Part shown: positions 16,488 to 24,722 of the stretch, in pieces
Layout of the letters: each line of letters starts with the position of its first letter
Position numbering within the stretch: the first letter of the stretch is position 1
From: Kitasatospora sp. A2-31
GTDB lineage: Bacteria; Actinomycetota; Actinomycetes; Streptomycetales; Streptomycetaceae
Direction: 5' to 3'
DNA: 64,000 bases
NCBI RefSeq assembly: GCF_022288725.1
Contig: NZ_JAKNTA010000015.1
Coordinates: 43,985 to 107,984 of the forward strand
Translations under genes and position numbers: made by a program
Notes under the pieces: generated by a model
Told to the model about the DNA's origin: nothing
The model's input: only the letters and a program-made list of their open reading frames with translations
Databases searched by the model: none

Positions 16488-18239
16488 CTAAGGGTGGGAC
16501 GGGACCGGGGTGGTGCCGGGGGTCTGCCCAGAGCCCGATCCGTTCGCCGCGTAGCGGCGGTGCGAGCCGGCGCGGTCGACCTTGCCACTCGCCGTGAGCA
16601 CCAGCGCCGGAACGACGCTGATCCGGCTGGGGACGAGGTGGCCGGGCACCCGGCCGCTCAGGTGGGCCCGGAGGTCGGCGTCCAGTGTGCCGGCGGCAGT
16701 GCCCGGGCGCGGCACCACGTAGGCGACCAGCGCCGAGCGACCGGCCAGCGTCGCCCCGGTCACGGCGACCGCCGCGACGCCGGGGTGACCGGCGATCTCC
16801 GCCTCGACCTCGGCCGGGTCCACCCGGATGCCGCGGACCTTCACCTCGCCGTCGAGCCGGCCCTGGTGGGTGAGGACGCCGTCCGGCGCGCGGCTCACCC
16901 GGTCACCGGTGCGGAACCAGCGGACCCCGGCGGCGCCCGCACCGGCTCCGCTCGCGGGGTCACCCTCGACGTCACCTTCGGCACCGGCGCCGCTCGCGGG
17001 GTCGCCTTGGGGGTCGATGCCGTCCCCGGGGTCGGTGAACCGCGCCGCGGTGGCCTCCGGCAGCCCGTGGTACCCGAGCGCCACCGCCGGCCCGCCGATC
17101 AGCAACTCGTCCTGGCTGCCGAGCCGTTCGAGGACGTGCGGCAACGCCCGTCCGATCGGCACCTGGTCGCCGACCGCCCAAGGCCGCTCCCGCACGGGCG
17201 CCTGCGGCCCGTGCAGATCGACCACATGGGTGATCAGCGTGGTCTCGGTGGAGCCGTAGGTGTTGAGCAGCCGGATCCGGCCGGTGTCCAGCGCCGCCCA
17301 GTCCGCGAGCCGGGCCGGGTTGGCCGCCTCGCCGCCGATCACCAGCAGCCGGACGGATGCGGGGAGGGTGCGCCCCTCCTCGGCGAGGTGCAGCACCAGC
17401 TCGTGCCAGAACGCGGTCGGCAGATCCAGGACGGTGATCCGCTCGCGCTCCACCAGTCGCAGGAACCGCGGGAACGAACCGGAGTGCGCCTCGGCGTCGA
17501 GGACGAGGGCGGCGCCGGCGGTGAGGGTCGGCAGGATCTCCTCGAAGCAGGTGTCCCAGTTCAGCGAGGCGAACTGGAGCACCCGGTCGTCCGGCGTCAG
17601 GGCGAACACCTCGCGCAGCGAGGCGACGGCCGCGGAGATCGCCCGGCGCGGCGTCACGACGGGTTTCGGCTGCCCGGTCGAACCCGACGTGAAGAGGAGA
17701 TAGGCCGGCTGCTCCGGATCGACCGCGCCCGGCACGGTCGTCGGCGGTTCGTCTGCCCGCGGCGCCGTGGCGCCGGGCCCCGACGGCGGCGCCGCGTCCG
17801 CAACGGCTAATCGCGGCAGTTCGACCAGGTCGACGCCGTCCGCCAGGAGGCTTTCGGCCGCCGGGGGCTCGTCGTCCGTCCGCGGCCCGTCCGTTCCGGT
17901 GGCGGGGGCCAGCGCGGTCCGGCACCCCACCGCAGCCAGCATCGCCTGCCGGCGCTGCGCCGGGAACGCCGGGTCGACCGGGCAGTACGCGCCCCCGGCC
18001 GCCAGCACACCGAGCAGCGCGACCACCGTCTCCGGCAGGTGCACCGCCGGAACGGCGACGACCCCCGGGGCGGCGCCGAGCCGGTCGGCCGTCATGCCTG
18101 CCAACGTGGCGAGTTGGCGATAAGTCAGGGCGCGTCCGTGGTGGACGATCGCCGCCCGTTCCGGATATCGGCGCACGGTTTCCGTGAACGCGTCAATCAG
18201 GTCGGAACCGGCTCCGTGGATGTTGCGGTTCTTTGTCAT
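16488..18239 (-). CDS. Free-standing NRPS adenylation domain
   Basis: A 583-residue amino-acid-activating enzyme with the A-domain core motifs in order: LLFTSGSTGQPKP (A3, near 185), NWDTCFEEILPTL (A4), NTYGSTETTLITH (A5), FRTGDRVSR (A7), GEVKVRGIRVDPAEVE (A8) and TASGKVDR (A10 Lys). The Asp of NWDTC is at the place of the conserved alpha-amine-binding Asp, which fits an alpha-amino acid. I cannot read the side-chain specificity with confidence. Between A5 and A7 there is a duplicated GDPASGAGA segment of low complexity. No condensation, carrier or thioesterase domain is attached. It is the first gene of the operon. Confidence 0.9.
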   Translation of the reverse strand: MTKNRNIHGAGSDLIDAFTETVRRYPERAAIVHHGRALTYRQLATLAGMTADRLGAAPGVVAVPAVHLPETVVALLGVLAAGGAYCPVDPAFPAQRRQAMLAAVGCRTALAPATGTDGPRTDDEPPAAESLLADGVDLVELPRLAVADAAPPSGPGATAPRADEPPTTVPGAVDPEQPAYLLFTSGSTGQPKPVVTPRRAISAAVASLREVFALTPDDRVLQFASLNWDTCFEEILPTLTAGAALVLDAEAHSGSFPRFLRLVERERITVLDLPTAFWHELVLHLAEEGRTLPASVRLLVIGGEAANPARLADWAALDTGRIRLLNTYGSTETTLITHVVDLHGPQAPVRERPWAVGDQVPIGRALPHVLERLGSQDELLIGGPAVALGYHGLPEATAARFTDPGDGIDPQGDPASGAGAEGDVEGDPASGAGAGAAGVRWFRTGDRVSRAPDGVLTHQGRLDGEVKVRGIRVDPAEVEAEIAGHPGVAAVAVTGATLAGRSALVAYVVPRPGTAAGTLDADLRAHLSGRVPGHLVPSRISVVPALVLTASGKVDRAGSHRRYAANGSGSGQTPGTTPVPSHP

Positions 18240-18768
18240 GCCCGCCCCAAAGAATGCCCAGCGAGCCCTTGTCGGTGCTCGGCGAGCCGGGACTCTACCT
18301 TCGAACATGCGTAGCCACAATGGTTGTTGAGGATGTTGCTTCAAGGATGTGTGGTTGACATGTGAACGATAGAGAGCCCGTCGGGACGGGCTGCTGCGAC
18401 TCCAGAGGCCACGAAGAGTGACGATCCGAAGACGGAAGGTGCTCGCCGCTCCGAATTCCTCCGGCCGTGGTGCGCACACGGTTCACCCGACGCTGAAATG
18501 TTCGGGAATCGGAAGGAATTCACCATCTCCGCACCGCACCGGAACAGCTCCGTACCGGAACGGTGCCTCGCTCCAAGCCGAAGTACGGCCGGGCCCACCA
18601 CTCCCGGAGCCCGCCCGCCGGAATCACCCACGGCTTTTCCTTTCCCGCTCCGAGGTCGGCCGGACAGCCGGCGAATGACGGACCGGGCGATTGCCACATC
18701 TGAGCGGCTGGCGCGCCCTCGTCCCCCCGTCCCGCCGACCGGCTGCCGCCCGTCGGCACGCGAACAGC
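18240..18768. other. Promoter region upstream of the adenylation gene
   Basis: About 530 bases without a convincing gene. 18310-18370 is the most AT-rich part. On the minus strand TTGAAG followed 16 bases later by CATTGT could be -35/-10 boxes for the operon. On the plus strand AGGATGT occurs at 18330 and 18344, 14 bases apart, which could be a regulator half-site pair. No pathway-specific regulator gene is seen in the cluster. Confidence 0.35.
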
Positions 18769-18810
18769 GACCGGCCCCGGCACCGCGTGATCGCGGTGCC
18801 GGGGCCGGTC
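18769..18810 (-). terminator. Strong hairpin terminator
   Basis: A perfect 19-base stem with a TGAT loop, read GACCGGCCCCGGCACCGCG on one side. It lies about 120 bases after the metalloprotease stop and just past the micro-ORF. It isolates that gene from the cluster. Confidence 0.85.
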
Positions 18811-18822
18811 GACCGCCGGGCT

Positions 18823-18930
18823 CTACCGTGAACTGCCGCCACGGAGCCCGCCGTAGGTCCTGTCGCGCATCCCCTCGGGCATCCCTTGGCGGATCCTGTC
18901 GGGCATCCCCTCGCGGATCCCGTCGAGCAT
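18823..18930 (-). CDS. Possible 35-residue micro-ORF coupled to the metalloprotease
   Basis: The protease stop and an ATG overlap as TGATG. The frame then encodes MLDGIREGMPDRIRQGMPEG and ends RTYGGLRGGSSR before the terminator. It contains repeated IR(E/Q)GMP units, reflecting DNA repeats of about 24 bases (CCTGTCGGGCATCCCCTCGCGGAT type). It could be a real coupled peptide or only a decayed repeat tract. No family is known to me. Confidence 0.25.
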   Translation of the reverse strand: MLDGIREGMPDRIRQGMPEGMRDRTYGGLRGGSSR

Positions 18931-20309
18931 CAAGGGTGCAGCACGCGGGAGGGCGCGGCCGCATTGTCCGCCGACGCCTGGGAACGGACGGCGGGCGTCA
19001 CGCAGACGTCGTCACCGGGCCAGGCCTCCCGCCAGACGTAGCCGGAGATGCAGGTGTGGGGCCCGTACGGCCCGGACACCCAGCGGCTGTACCGGGCGGC
19101 GTTGTCGGCGGCGGCCTGACTCCGGGTCGCCGGGGCCACGCAGGTGTAGTCGCGGTAGTCGCCGTCTCGCCAGACGTACCCGGAGACGCAGGTGTTGGGG
19201 CCGTAGATCGCCACCGACGTGGCCGAGTAGACGGTGACGGTCGCGGTGCCCCCGCTGATCGAGGTCGAGATCGAGTCGCCGTTGGCGTTCAGCGAGGTGA
19301 CCGGGAGCCGGGCACCGCCGTCCAGGGTGCGCTGCAGGTACGGCGTGCCGTTGACGATCTCGTGGATCAGCACCACGTCGTTCGGGATGCCCGCGGAGTA
19401 GCCGAGCTTCCGGGTGAACTCCACGGTGTAGTAGTGGAACGGGTCGGAGCCGATCGGCACCCGCAGGAGCTTGGGGTGGGAGCCGTCGTCGCTCTGGAAC
19501 GAGGTGAGGGTGTGGCTGCTCCAGCCGGCCGGGGCGACCGCCACCCGGCCGTGGTCCACCCAGCCGAGCTTGTCGAGCTGGTAGCCGACCAGACCGACGG
19601 GCTGGGTGTTGCCGTAGGTGCCGCCGGTGCCCGACCCGTAGACGTTGGCGGCGCTCATCTCGTCCCACGGGTCGTCGTACTCACCGGGCGCCGACCACGG
19701 GGCGTTGCGGTAGCCGGTGTCGTTGGAGAAGGAGTGGCCGAGGCCGTAGCCGTGCAGCATCTCGTGGGCCACCGAGACGGACCCGAGGCCGGTGCCGTCC
19801 AGGTAGATCGCGCCGCCGGCACCCCACCAGTCGATCCCGACGTTGGTGACGACGATCGTGCGGTGCCCGGCGGGGACGGTGTACCCGCCGGCCTTTGCGG
19901 CGTTGACGCAGTCCTGGAAGCGGGTCCACCGGTCCCGGCCCTGTTCCTCGGCCAGGGTGTAGGGCATCGTGTACCAGCCGGCGGCGTTGGAGTTGCGGAT
20001 CTGCACGGCGCCGGCCGAGATGCTGTTGAAGTAGTCGTACATACCGCCGGTGCCGGCACCCGAGTCGGTGAAGAAGTTCCTCAGCCAGCCGGCCGTGTGC
20101 GGTTCGGCCGCGTTGTCCGAGACCTTGCACATGAGGATCGACCAGCCCGTGTAGCCGCGGACCGGCACTGCCTGGGCGCTCTGCTGGAGTCCGCAGAAGG
20201 CCAGGACGACGACGGCCAGCAGGGCCGCCACCCCGGACCGGATCCGGCGACCTCGACGGCGACATCGATCCGGGTACGTCCGGATCTCGTGCTCACGTTT
20301 CCCACGCAT
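18930..20309 (-). CDS. Secreted metzincin-type zinc metalloprotease with C-terminal repeats
   Basis: A 459-residue secreted protein. An Arg-rich N-terminus and the hydrophobic run GVAALLAVVVLAFCGL, then QSAQA, form a signal peptide. The catalytic zinc site is HEMLHGYGLGH, matching HExxHxxGxxH, and a later DEMSA could be the Met-turn. The C-terminus has two copies of a 45-residue unit, each YGP(N/H)TC(V/I)SGYVWR...CV(A/T)PA(T/V)RSQA(A/S)ADNAA. The paired Cys in each repeat suggest disulfides, and a binding or anchoring role is a guess. ATG 20309 follows GGGGAGGG. It is divergent from the DinB gene. Confidence 0.85.
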   Translation of the reverse strand: MRGKREHEIRTYPDRCRRRGRRIRSGVAALLAVVVLAFCGLQQSAQAVPVRGYTGWSILMCKVSDNAAEPHTAGWLRNFFTDSGAGTGGMYDYFNSISAGAVQIRNSNAAGWYTMPYTLAEEQGRDRWTRFQDCVNAAKAGGYTVPAGHRTIVVTNVGIDWWGAGGAIYLDGTGLGSVSVAHEMLHGYGLGHSFSNDTGYRNAPWSAPGEYDDPWDEMSAANVYGSGTGGTYGNTQPVGLVGYQLDKLGWVDHGRVAVAPAGWSSHTLTSFQSDDGSHPKLLRVPIGSDPFHYYTVEFTRKLGYSAGIPNDVVLIHEIVNGTPYLQRTLDGGARLPVTSLNANGDSISTSISGGTATVTVYSATSVAIYGPNTCVSGYVWRDGDYRDYTCVAPATRSQAAADNAARYSRWVSGPYGPHTCISGYVWREAWPGDDVCVTPAVRSQASADNAAAPSRVLHP

Positions 20310-20526
20310 GCGGAAGCCCTCCCCTTCCCGGTGCTTCCGGGGCCTGTCCCCGGACGGGCGACGGCTTCCGTACCCAGCCCACCGCACACAGTAACCTCCT
20401 TGCTCAGATGGCCAGTTGAGCGGCACCGTGCAACCGTTCGGGTCGGTGGGACGACTCCTGCCATCCCATCTCCTCCGGAGCCTCCCGGCGAAATCCGCTG
20501 GCGACCCCGTTCCCCACGGGGCGATC

Positions 20527-21096
20527 ATGGCGCGCATGACCGACACACCCGAACGATGGACCCAGGCGACCGTCTATCCCGACATGTGGACCGACCCTGC
20601 CGACGACCCCCGTAACAGCGAGGGAGTCAGCCCGGACGGAGAACTCCCCACACTGCAGGACTTCCTGACGAACTACCGGATCACCCTGCGGATGAAGTGC
20701 GAGGGACTGGACGCCGAACAGCTTGCCCGCCGCTCCGTCCCGCCGTCGACGATGTCGCTGCTCGGCCTCGTCCGCCACCTCGCCGAGGTGGAGCGTGGCT
20801 GGCGCAACTGGCTCCACGACGGCGAGCGGCTGCCGAAGCTGTACGGCCGGCGCGACGCGGACTTCGACGACGCCGTCGCCGATCAGGCCGTGGTCGACGC
20901 CGCGTACGCCGACTTGGAGCGCGAGCAGGCCGCGACGGACGCCGCCCTGGCCGGGTTCGCCGACCTGGGCGAGCGGGTGGGGAAGGACGGGATCGCGATC
21001 CGGGAGCTGCTGGTGCACCGGGTCGAGGAGTACGCCCGTCACTGCGGCCACGCCGACCTGCTGCGCGAGTGCATCGACGGACGGGTGGGCCAGTGA
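20527..21096 (+). CDS. DinB family protein (DUF664-like)
   Basis: A 189-residue four-helix DinB/YfiT-type protein. Typical features are TLQDFLTNYRITLRMKCEGL, the metal-ligand His in LGLVRHLAEVERGWRNW and the second His region ELLVHRVEEYARHCGHADLLREC. Such proteins are often thiol-dependent (mycothiol or bacillithiol) transferases or unknown metal proteins. Two possible ATGs lie three codons apart (20527 and 20536); I give the first. Confidence 0.85.
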   Translation: MARMTDTPERWTQATVYPDMWTDPADDPRNSEGVSPDGELPTLQDFLTNYRITLRMKCEGLDAEQLARRSVPPSTMSLLGLVRHLAEVERGWRNWLHDGERLPKLYGRRDADFDDAVADQAVVDAAYADLEREQAATDAALAGFADLGERVGKDGIAIRELLVHRVEEYARHCGHADLLRECIDGRVGQ

Positions 21097-21163
21097 CCCC
21101 CGTACCGCTCCGCGCGGGGTGACCGGCCCCTCCGCGCGCCTCAGGCCGGCGGGGCCGGCGGGT

Positions 21164-21197
21164 CGGGCAGGTGCGGCCCCCCGGCTGCACCTGCCCG
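21164..21197. terminator. Hairpin between convergent genes
   Basis: CGGGCAGGTGC and GCACCTGCCCG form a perfect 11-base stem with a 12-base loop. It lies between the ends of the DinB gene and the CU044_5270-type gene and could serve both. Confidence 0.65.
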
Positions 21198-21286
21198 GCC
21201 CGAGTCGTGGCCGGTTCGGACGGAGCCCGTCCCGCACGCGCCACGCGCACGAAGCCCGCCGCGCGCGGGGCAGGCTCCCCACCGGC

Positions 21287-22426
21287 TCAGCCCTTGAGCC
21301 CGTCCCCCGCGTGGTCGACGATGCCCTCCTCGAAGACGGCCGAGGAGTGGGTGTAGCCCTTGCCCTTGTTCGCCCCCGGCGACGGTTCGCCCACGGGCGG
21401 GAGGCCGTCGGCACCGACCGGTGGAAGGTCCTTGAGCAGGACCTCGCGCACGCCGAGGAAGGCACCCGTGCCGGTGTCGAAGATCAGCGACACCCGCATG
21501 GTGCCGTTCATACCGACCACAGCGACGCCGTGGCGGCCGGCCGCGTCGACCTCGTCGGCCACCACCGAGGTGCCGGGGAGCTTCGCGGCCGCCTGCATCA
21601 GCGCCGCCTGGACGGCCGGCGGCGCGGTGACGTTCATGAACGCCGTCTGCACGTCACCGAAGGCGATCCGGTAGCGCAACTCCTTGGTCATCGGCATCCC
21701 CGCCACCGCCTTGGAGCGGTCGGCGTCGAGCAGCGCCTTCAGCACCCCCTCCGGATCGGTGGGCAGGGAGGCCAGGAACGCGTACGTCTGGGTGCTGAAG
21801 CTCGCCACCCTCGGCGCTCCCTCCGCCTCGCCCAGCGGAGCGGGCCACGGGGTCCGATCACCGCCCTGCGGCCCGGGCATCCCGGGATCCACGATCAGCC
21901 CCTCGGATCGGCCGTCGACGGAGAACCACATCCGCCGCTCGCGCCGCGACTCCAGGTCACCGTCCTGGAGCAGCCGCCGGTAGGTGAACTGCCCGTTCTT
22001 CGCATGCGGGTCCGGGCGATTCGCCGCCGCCCTGGCCGCCTGCGCCAGCAGGCCGGCGGCGTCCGTCGGCGAAACCACCGGTGATGCCGAGGCCTGCGCC
22101 GACGCCGGCGCGGTCGCCGACGCCTGTGCGGTCGGGGACGCCGACGTGGCAGGCGCCGACGTCGTGGCGGCCGAGGACACGGACACGGTCGGCACGCCCG
22201 GGCCGGCCGGGCCGGAGCCGCTCTCGTGGCCGCCCGGGACGACCAGGGTCACCGCGGCGACCGCTCCCACCGCGACCGGCGATGCCACCAGCCACACCAG
22301 CCTGCGCCGCGACCGCGGCGCCTTCGCCCGCCCGACCTGTTCGGCCTCTGCGGCGATCTCACTCATCACGTGCTCCCTCAGCAACCGGTGGCGGTCGGCG
22401 GCGAGCGTCTCCTGCGAGTCGTTCAT
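21287..22426 (-). CDS. CU044_5270-type membrane protein, partner of the ECF sigma
   Basis: A 379-residue protein with a short cytoplasmic N-terminus, one transmembrane helix (LVWLVASPVAVGAVAAVTLV near 45-64), an Ala/Ser/Thr-rich linker and a large outer domain. It matches the class annotated CU044_5270 that commonly follows an ECF sigma gene in actinomycetes. A role as membrane sensor or anti-sigma-like partner is inferred from position. ATG 22426 overlaps the sigma-factor stop (ATGA). Confidence 0.8.
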   Translation of the reverse strand: MNDSQETLAADRHRLLREHVMSEIAAEAEQVGRAKAPRSRRRLVWLVASPVAVGAVAAVTLVVPGGHESGSGPAGPGVPTVSVSSAATTSAPATSASPTAQASATAPASAQASASPVVSPTDAAGLLAQAARAAANRPDPHAKNGQFTYRRLLQDGDLESRRERRMWFSVDGRSEGLIVDPGMPGPQGGDRTPWPAPLGEAEGAPRVASFSTQTYAFLASLPTDPEGVLKALLDADRSKAVAGMPMTKELRYRIAFGDVQTAFMNVTAPPAVQAALMQAAAKLPGTSVVADEVDAAGRHGVAVVGMNGTMRVSLIFDTGTGAFLGVREVLLKDLPPVGADGLPPVGEPSPGANKGKGYTHSSAVFEEGIVDHAGDGLKG

Positions 22427-23088
22427 CGGATGTCCCCCTGCATCGACCGGGCGGCCTTCGGGCCGCCACCCGCTACCTGTCCGGTGGCCGCCGCGAGTTC
22501 CCGACTCGCCCGGCCTTCGCGACGTTCCCGTTCATTCCGACAGATCGTCAGTTCCGCTGCGGCGAGCGACTTCAACCGGGTGCGCGCCCTGGAGAGACGG
22601 GAGCGGACGGTACCGGTCGGGATACCGAGCGCCTCGGCTGCGGAGGCGTAGTCGAGCCCCATCCACACACAGAGCCGGAACACCTCGCGCTCGGACCGGC
22701 GCAGGCTCTCCAACGCGCGGCGCACCGCGGCAAGCTGGGCACTGTCGTCGAGGCGGGTCACCAGTTCGTCGGCGAAGTCCGGCGCGGCCTCCCGCTCGGG
22801 CAGCCGCGCCATCGCGGCCCGGTGCCGGCGGGCCGCGCGGGCGGTGTTGCGCAGCACGTTGGTGGCGATCCCGAACACCCACGGCCGCAGGCTCTCGTCG
22901 CCGGCCTCCAGGCGCTCGCGAAGCCGCCACGCCTCCAGGAAGGTCAGCGACACCACGTCCTCCGCCGCGGCCCAGTCCCCCAGGGTGCGGAGCGCGTAGC
23001 CGTACACGGCCTGCGCGTGAGCGTCGAAGAGCTCCCCGAGCGCTTCCTGGTCCCCGGCGCGCAGGCGCGCTCGTTGTGACAGTTCCAT
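22423..23088 (-). CDS. ECF-type RNA polymerase sigma factor
   Basis: A 221-residue sigma-70 family regulator with region 2 (AHAQAVYGYALRTLGDWAAAEDVVSLTFLEAWR) and region 4 (LRRSEREVFRLCVWMGLDYASAAEALGIPTGTVRSRLSRART). It directs RNA polymerase to a stress or signal regulon. ATG 23088 follows AGGGGTGG. It is co-translated with the downstream membrane protein, its likely regulator. Confidence 0.93.
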   Translation of the reverse strand: MELSQRARLRAGDQEALGELFDAHAQAVYGYALRTLGDWAAAEDVVSLTFLEAWRLRERLEAGDESLRPWVFGIATNVLRNTARAARRHRAAMARLPEREAAPDFADELVTRLDDSAQLAAVRRALESLRRSEREVFRLCVWMGLDYASAAEALGIPTGTVRSRLSRARTRLKSLAAAELTICRNERERREGRASRELAAATGQVAGGGPKAARSMQGDIR

Positions 23089-23164
23089 GCCCACCCCTGT
23101 CCGCACCCGCCGCCGGGTTCCCTGTGACCCGCATCACGCCCGGGCGCGGCCTTCCGAGCTCCGG

Positions 23165-23602
23165 TCAGGCCGGGAGCCAGGACGGCCACCGCGGTGGGAC
23201 GTTGGTGTCGGGGCAGAGGCCGGAGTCGCCGGGGTAGCCGTCCGGGGTGCCGACCGCGGCCACGTAGGCCCAGATCAGCAGACCGAGGGCGAGCAGCAGC
23301 GAGACGAGGGGGAGCAGGCCGCGCCAGGCGAGCGCCAGGTCACGGGTGGCGGCGCGGCCGGCCCACCAGCCGGCGATCGCCACGACGACCGAGAGCCCGG
23401 CCAGCGGCAGCGCCATGAGGTTCATGCCGAAACGGTGGGCCGGTTCGAAGGCGGCGTCGCAGTAGGCGCGCGCCGCCCAGGCCAGCAGGTGGGCGGCGCA
23501 GGCGGCCGCGAGTCCGAGGACGACCACCCCCGCACCGGCCGCACCTCGGAGCCATGCCCAGCCCCGCCGTCGAACGGGGACGGCCGCAGAGATCGTCGTC
23601 AC
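23165..23602 (-). CDS. Small membrane protein of unknown function
   Basis: A 145-residue protein with three hydrophobic helices (about residues 20-42, 60-82 and 92-115) and a Pro-rich C-terminus containing DSGLCPDTNVPPRWP. I do not recognise the family. GTG 23602 is the first start in frame. The tandem palindromes at 23682-23732 lie 80 bases upstream and may control it. Confidence 0.7.
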   Translation of the reverse strand: MTTISAAVPVRRRGWAWLRGAAGAGVVVLGLAAACAAHLLAWAARAYCDAAFEPAHRFGMNLMALPLAGLSVVVAIAGWWAGRAATRDLALAWRGLLPLVSLLLALGLLIWAYVAAVGTPDGYPGDSGLCPDTNVPPRWPSWLPA

Positions 23603-23681
23603 GCGACTGGTGACGCCGCACGCTGCCGGCCGGTTGCATCCACGGGGGCGGCTGGCGAGGCTGGGCCTGCCGGAGCGTCAG

Positions 23682-23732
23682 CACACCGGGTGTGCGCGCA
23701 CGGCGGCCACACCGGGTGTGCGCGCACGGCGG
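23682..23732. promoter_or_regulatory. Two tandem 26-base units, each with a 13-base palindrome
   Basis: CACACCGGGTGTGCGCGCACGGCGG occurs at 23682 and again at 23708. Each begins with CACACC-G-GGTGTG, a perfect 6+1+6 inverted repeat. The two palindromes are 26 bases apart, as expected for paired operators. They sit between the small membrane gene and the AhpD-type operon end. Confidence 0.5.
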
Positions 23733-23776
23733 CGGCCCGGACGCAACCGGCATCCCGGCCGCCGCCCGCCGGCTCG

Positions 23777-24007
23777 TCAGTCGTCCGTCGGCTCCGGAGC
23801 CCGGGGGTAGCGGATGCGGCGGACCGCCGGGGCGGAGACCACCTGGATGTCGGCGACGCCCGGGACGGCGACGTGGAGGTAGCCGCCCTCGACGGCGACG
23901 CGGACGCCGGCCACCTCGGCACGCGCGGTGCCATCGGTGTCGGCGAGGGCGTAGCCGGGGACGAGTTCGACGGCGGCGTCGTCGCGCCAGTTCAGCCGGG
24001 CGTTCAT
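23777..24007 (-). CDS. Small unknown protein coupled to the AhpD-like gene
   Basis: A 76-residue protein, MNARLNWRDDAAVELVPGYA..., with alternating hydrophobic residues suggesting a small beta protein. ATG 24007 overlaps the upstream stop (ATGA), so it is translated together with the carboxymuconolactone-decarboxylase-family gene. I do not recognise the family. Confidence 0.65.
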   Translation of the reverse strand: MNARLNWRDDAAVELVPGYALADTDGTARAEVAGVRVAVEGGYLHVAVPGVADIQVVSAPAVRRIRYPRAPEPTDD

Positions 24008-24600
24008 CGTGCTGCCTCCAGGTCTGCGGTCGAAGGGGTCCGAGCGGGTGCCGGCGCGGGGTCCATCGAGGCGACCGCGGGGAAGTCCAGGTCGGGCTCG
24101 GCCAGGTGGTTGAAGTAGTTGGAGAGGGTGTTGAGCGCGACGTGGGCCACGATCTCGGCGAGCTCCGCGTCGGTGACCCCGTCCCGCCGGGCGCGGGCCA
24201 GCAGTTCGTCGTCCAGCCGGCCGTGCTCGCGCACCACCGCGGCGGCGACCCGCAGGACGGCCCGGGCGTGCGGGTCGGCGTCCTCGGCACGGCGGGTGGC
24301 GAGCAGCTCGTCGTCGGTCATCCTCAGCAGCCGGCCGCCGCGCATGGTGTGGGCGGAGACGCAGTAGAGGCAGTCGTTCTCCTGGGCGACCAGGAGGGCG
24401 AGTTGTTCGCGCAGCCGCTCGTCGAGGACGCCGCCGGTGAGCGAGTCGCGCAGGGCGAGGTAGCCGCGCAGGGCGGCTGGGCCGTTCGCGAGCGAGGCGT
24501 AGAGGTTGGGCACCCGGCCGAGCTGCTTGCGGGTGGCCTCCAGCAGCTCGCGCTGGTCGGCTCGGGCGGTGTCCGGGGTGAGTTGCGGTATGCGCGGCAT
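24004..24600 (-). CDS. AhpD/carboxymuconolactone decarboxylase family protein
   Basis: A 198-residue alkylhydroperoxidase-like protein. The redox motif is CLYCVSAHTMRG (CxxCxxxH), with the helices of the CMD fold on both sides. Members reduce peroxides or act as antioxidant partners; the true substrate is unknown. ATG 24600 follows GGGAGG. The gene is divergent from a TetR regulator, with two near-palindromic GATCGGTACC sites between them, so repression by that TetR is likely. Confidence 0.88.
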   Translation of the reverse strand: MPRIPQLTPDTARADQRELLEATRKQLGRVPNLYASLANGPAALRGYLALRDSLTGGVLDERLREQLALLVAQENDCLYCVSAHTMRGGRLLRMTDDELLATRRAEDADPHARAVLRVAAAVVREHGRLDDELLARARRDGVTDAELAEIVAHVALNTLSNYFNHLAEPDLDFPAVASMDPAPAPARTPSTADLEAAR

Positions 24601-24659
24601 GACGTCCTCCCTCGTCTGGCCGGCACCGCCAAACGGCACCGGTCGTTCTCGTCTCCAGG

Positions 24660-24679
24660 ACGGTAACGATCGGTACCGT
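24660..24679. promoter_or_regulatory. TetR operator, site 1
   Basis: ACGGTAACGATCGGTACCGT is a 20-base palindrome with one mismatched pair, in the space between the divergent AhpD-like and TetR genes. Confidence 0.65.
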
Positions 24680-24706
24680 TTGACGTCAAGGGGGTTCCGC
24701 AGAGTC

Positions 24707-24722
24707 GGAACCGATCGGTACC
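24707..24722. promoter_or_regulatory. TetR operator, site 2
   Basis: GGAACCGATCGGTACC repeats the core of site 1 with one mismatched pair. It overlaps TACCAT (24719-24724), the probable -10 box of the leaderless TetR gene, so binding would block its own transcription. Confidence 0.65.

Noticed and set aside
10795..18239. Negamycin- or streptothricin-type beta-lysine cluster
   Set aside because: An aminomutase is present, but the hydrazine-forming genes, the carbamoyl/streptolidine genes and a beta-lysine oligomerising NRPS are not, and the substrate pocket looks altered.
18418..18678. Plus-strand frame upstream of the adenylation gene
   Set aside because: No ribosome site, skewed composition and no recognisable domain; the region is treated as non-coding.
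18498..20615. Very long plus-strand open frame opposite the metalloprotease
   Set aside because: It is antisense to a protein with signal peptide and zinc motif, and its translation is Arg/Gly/Val-rich with no domain. The same applies to other long antisense frames such as 4954-6552, 14508-17810 and 49521-52226 (minus).
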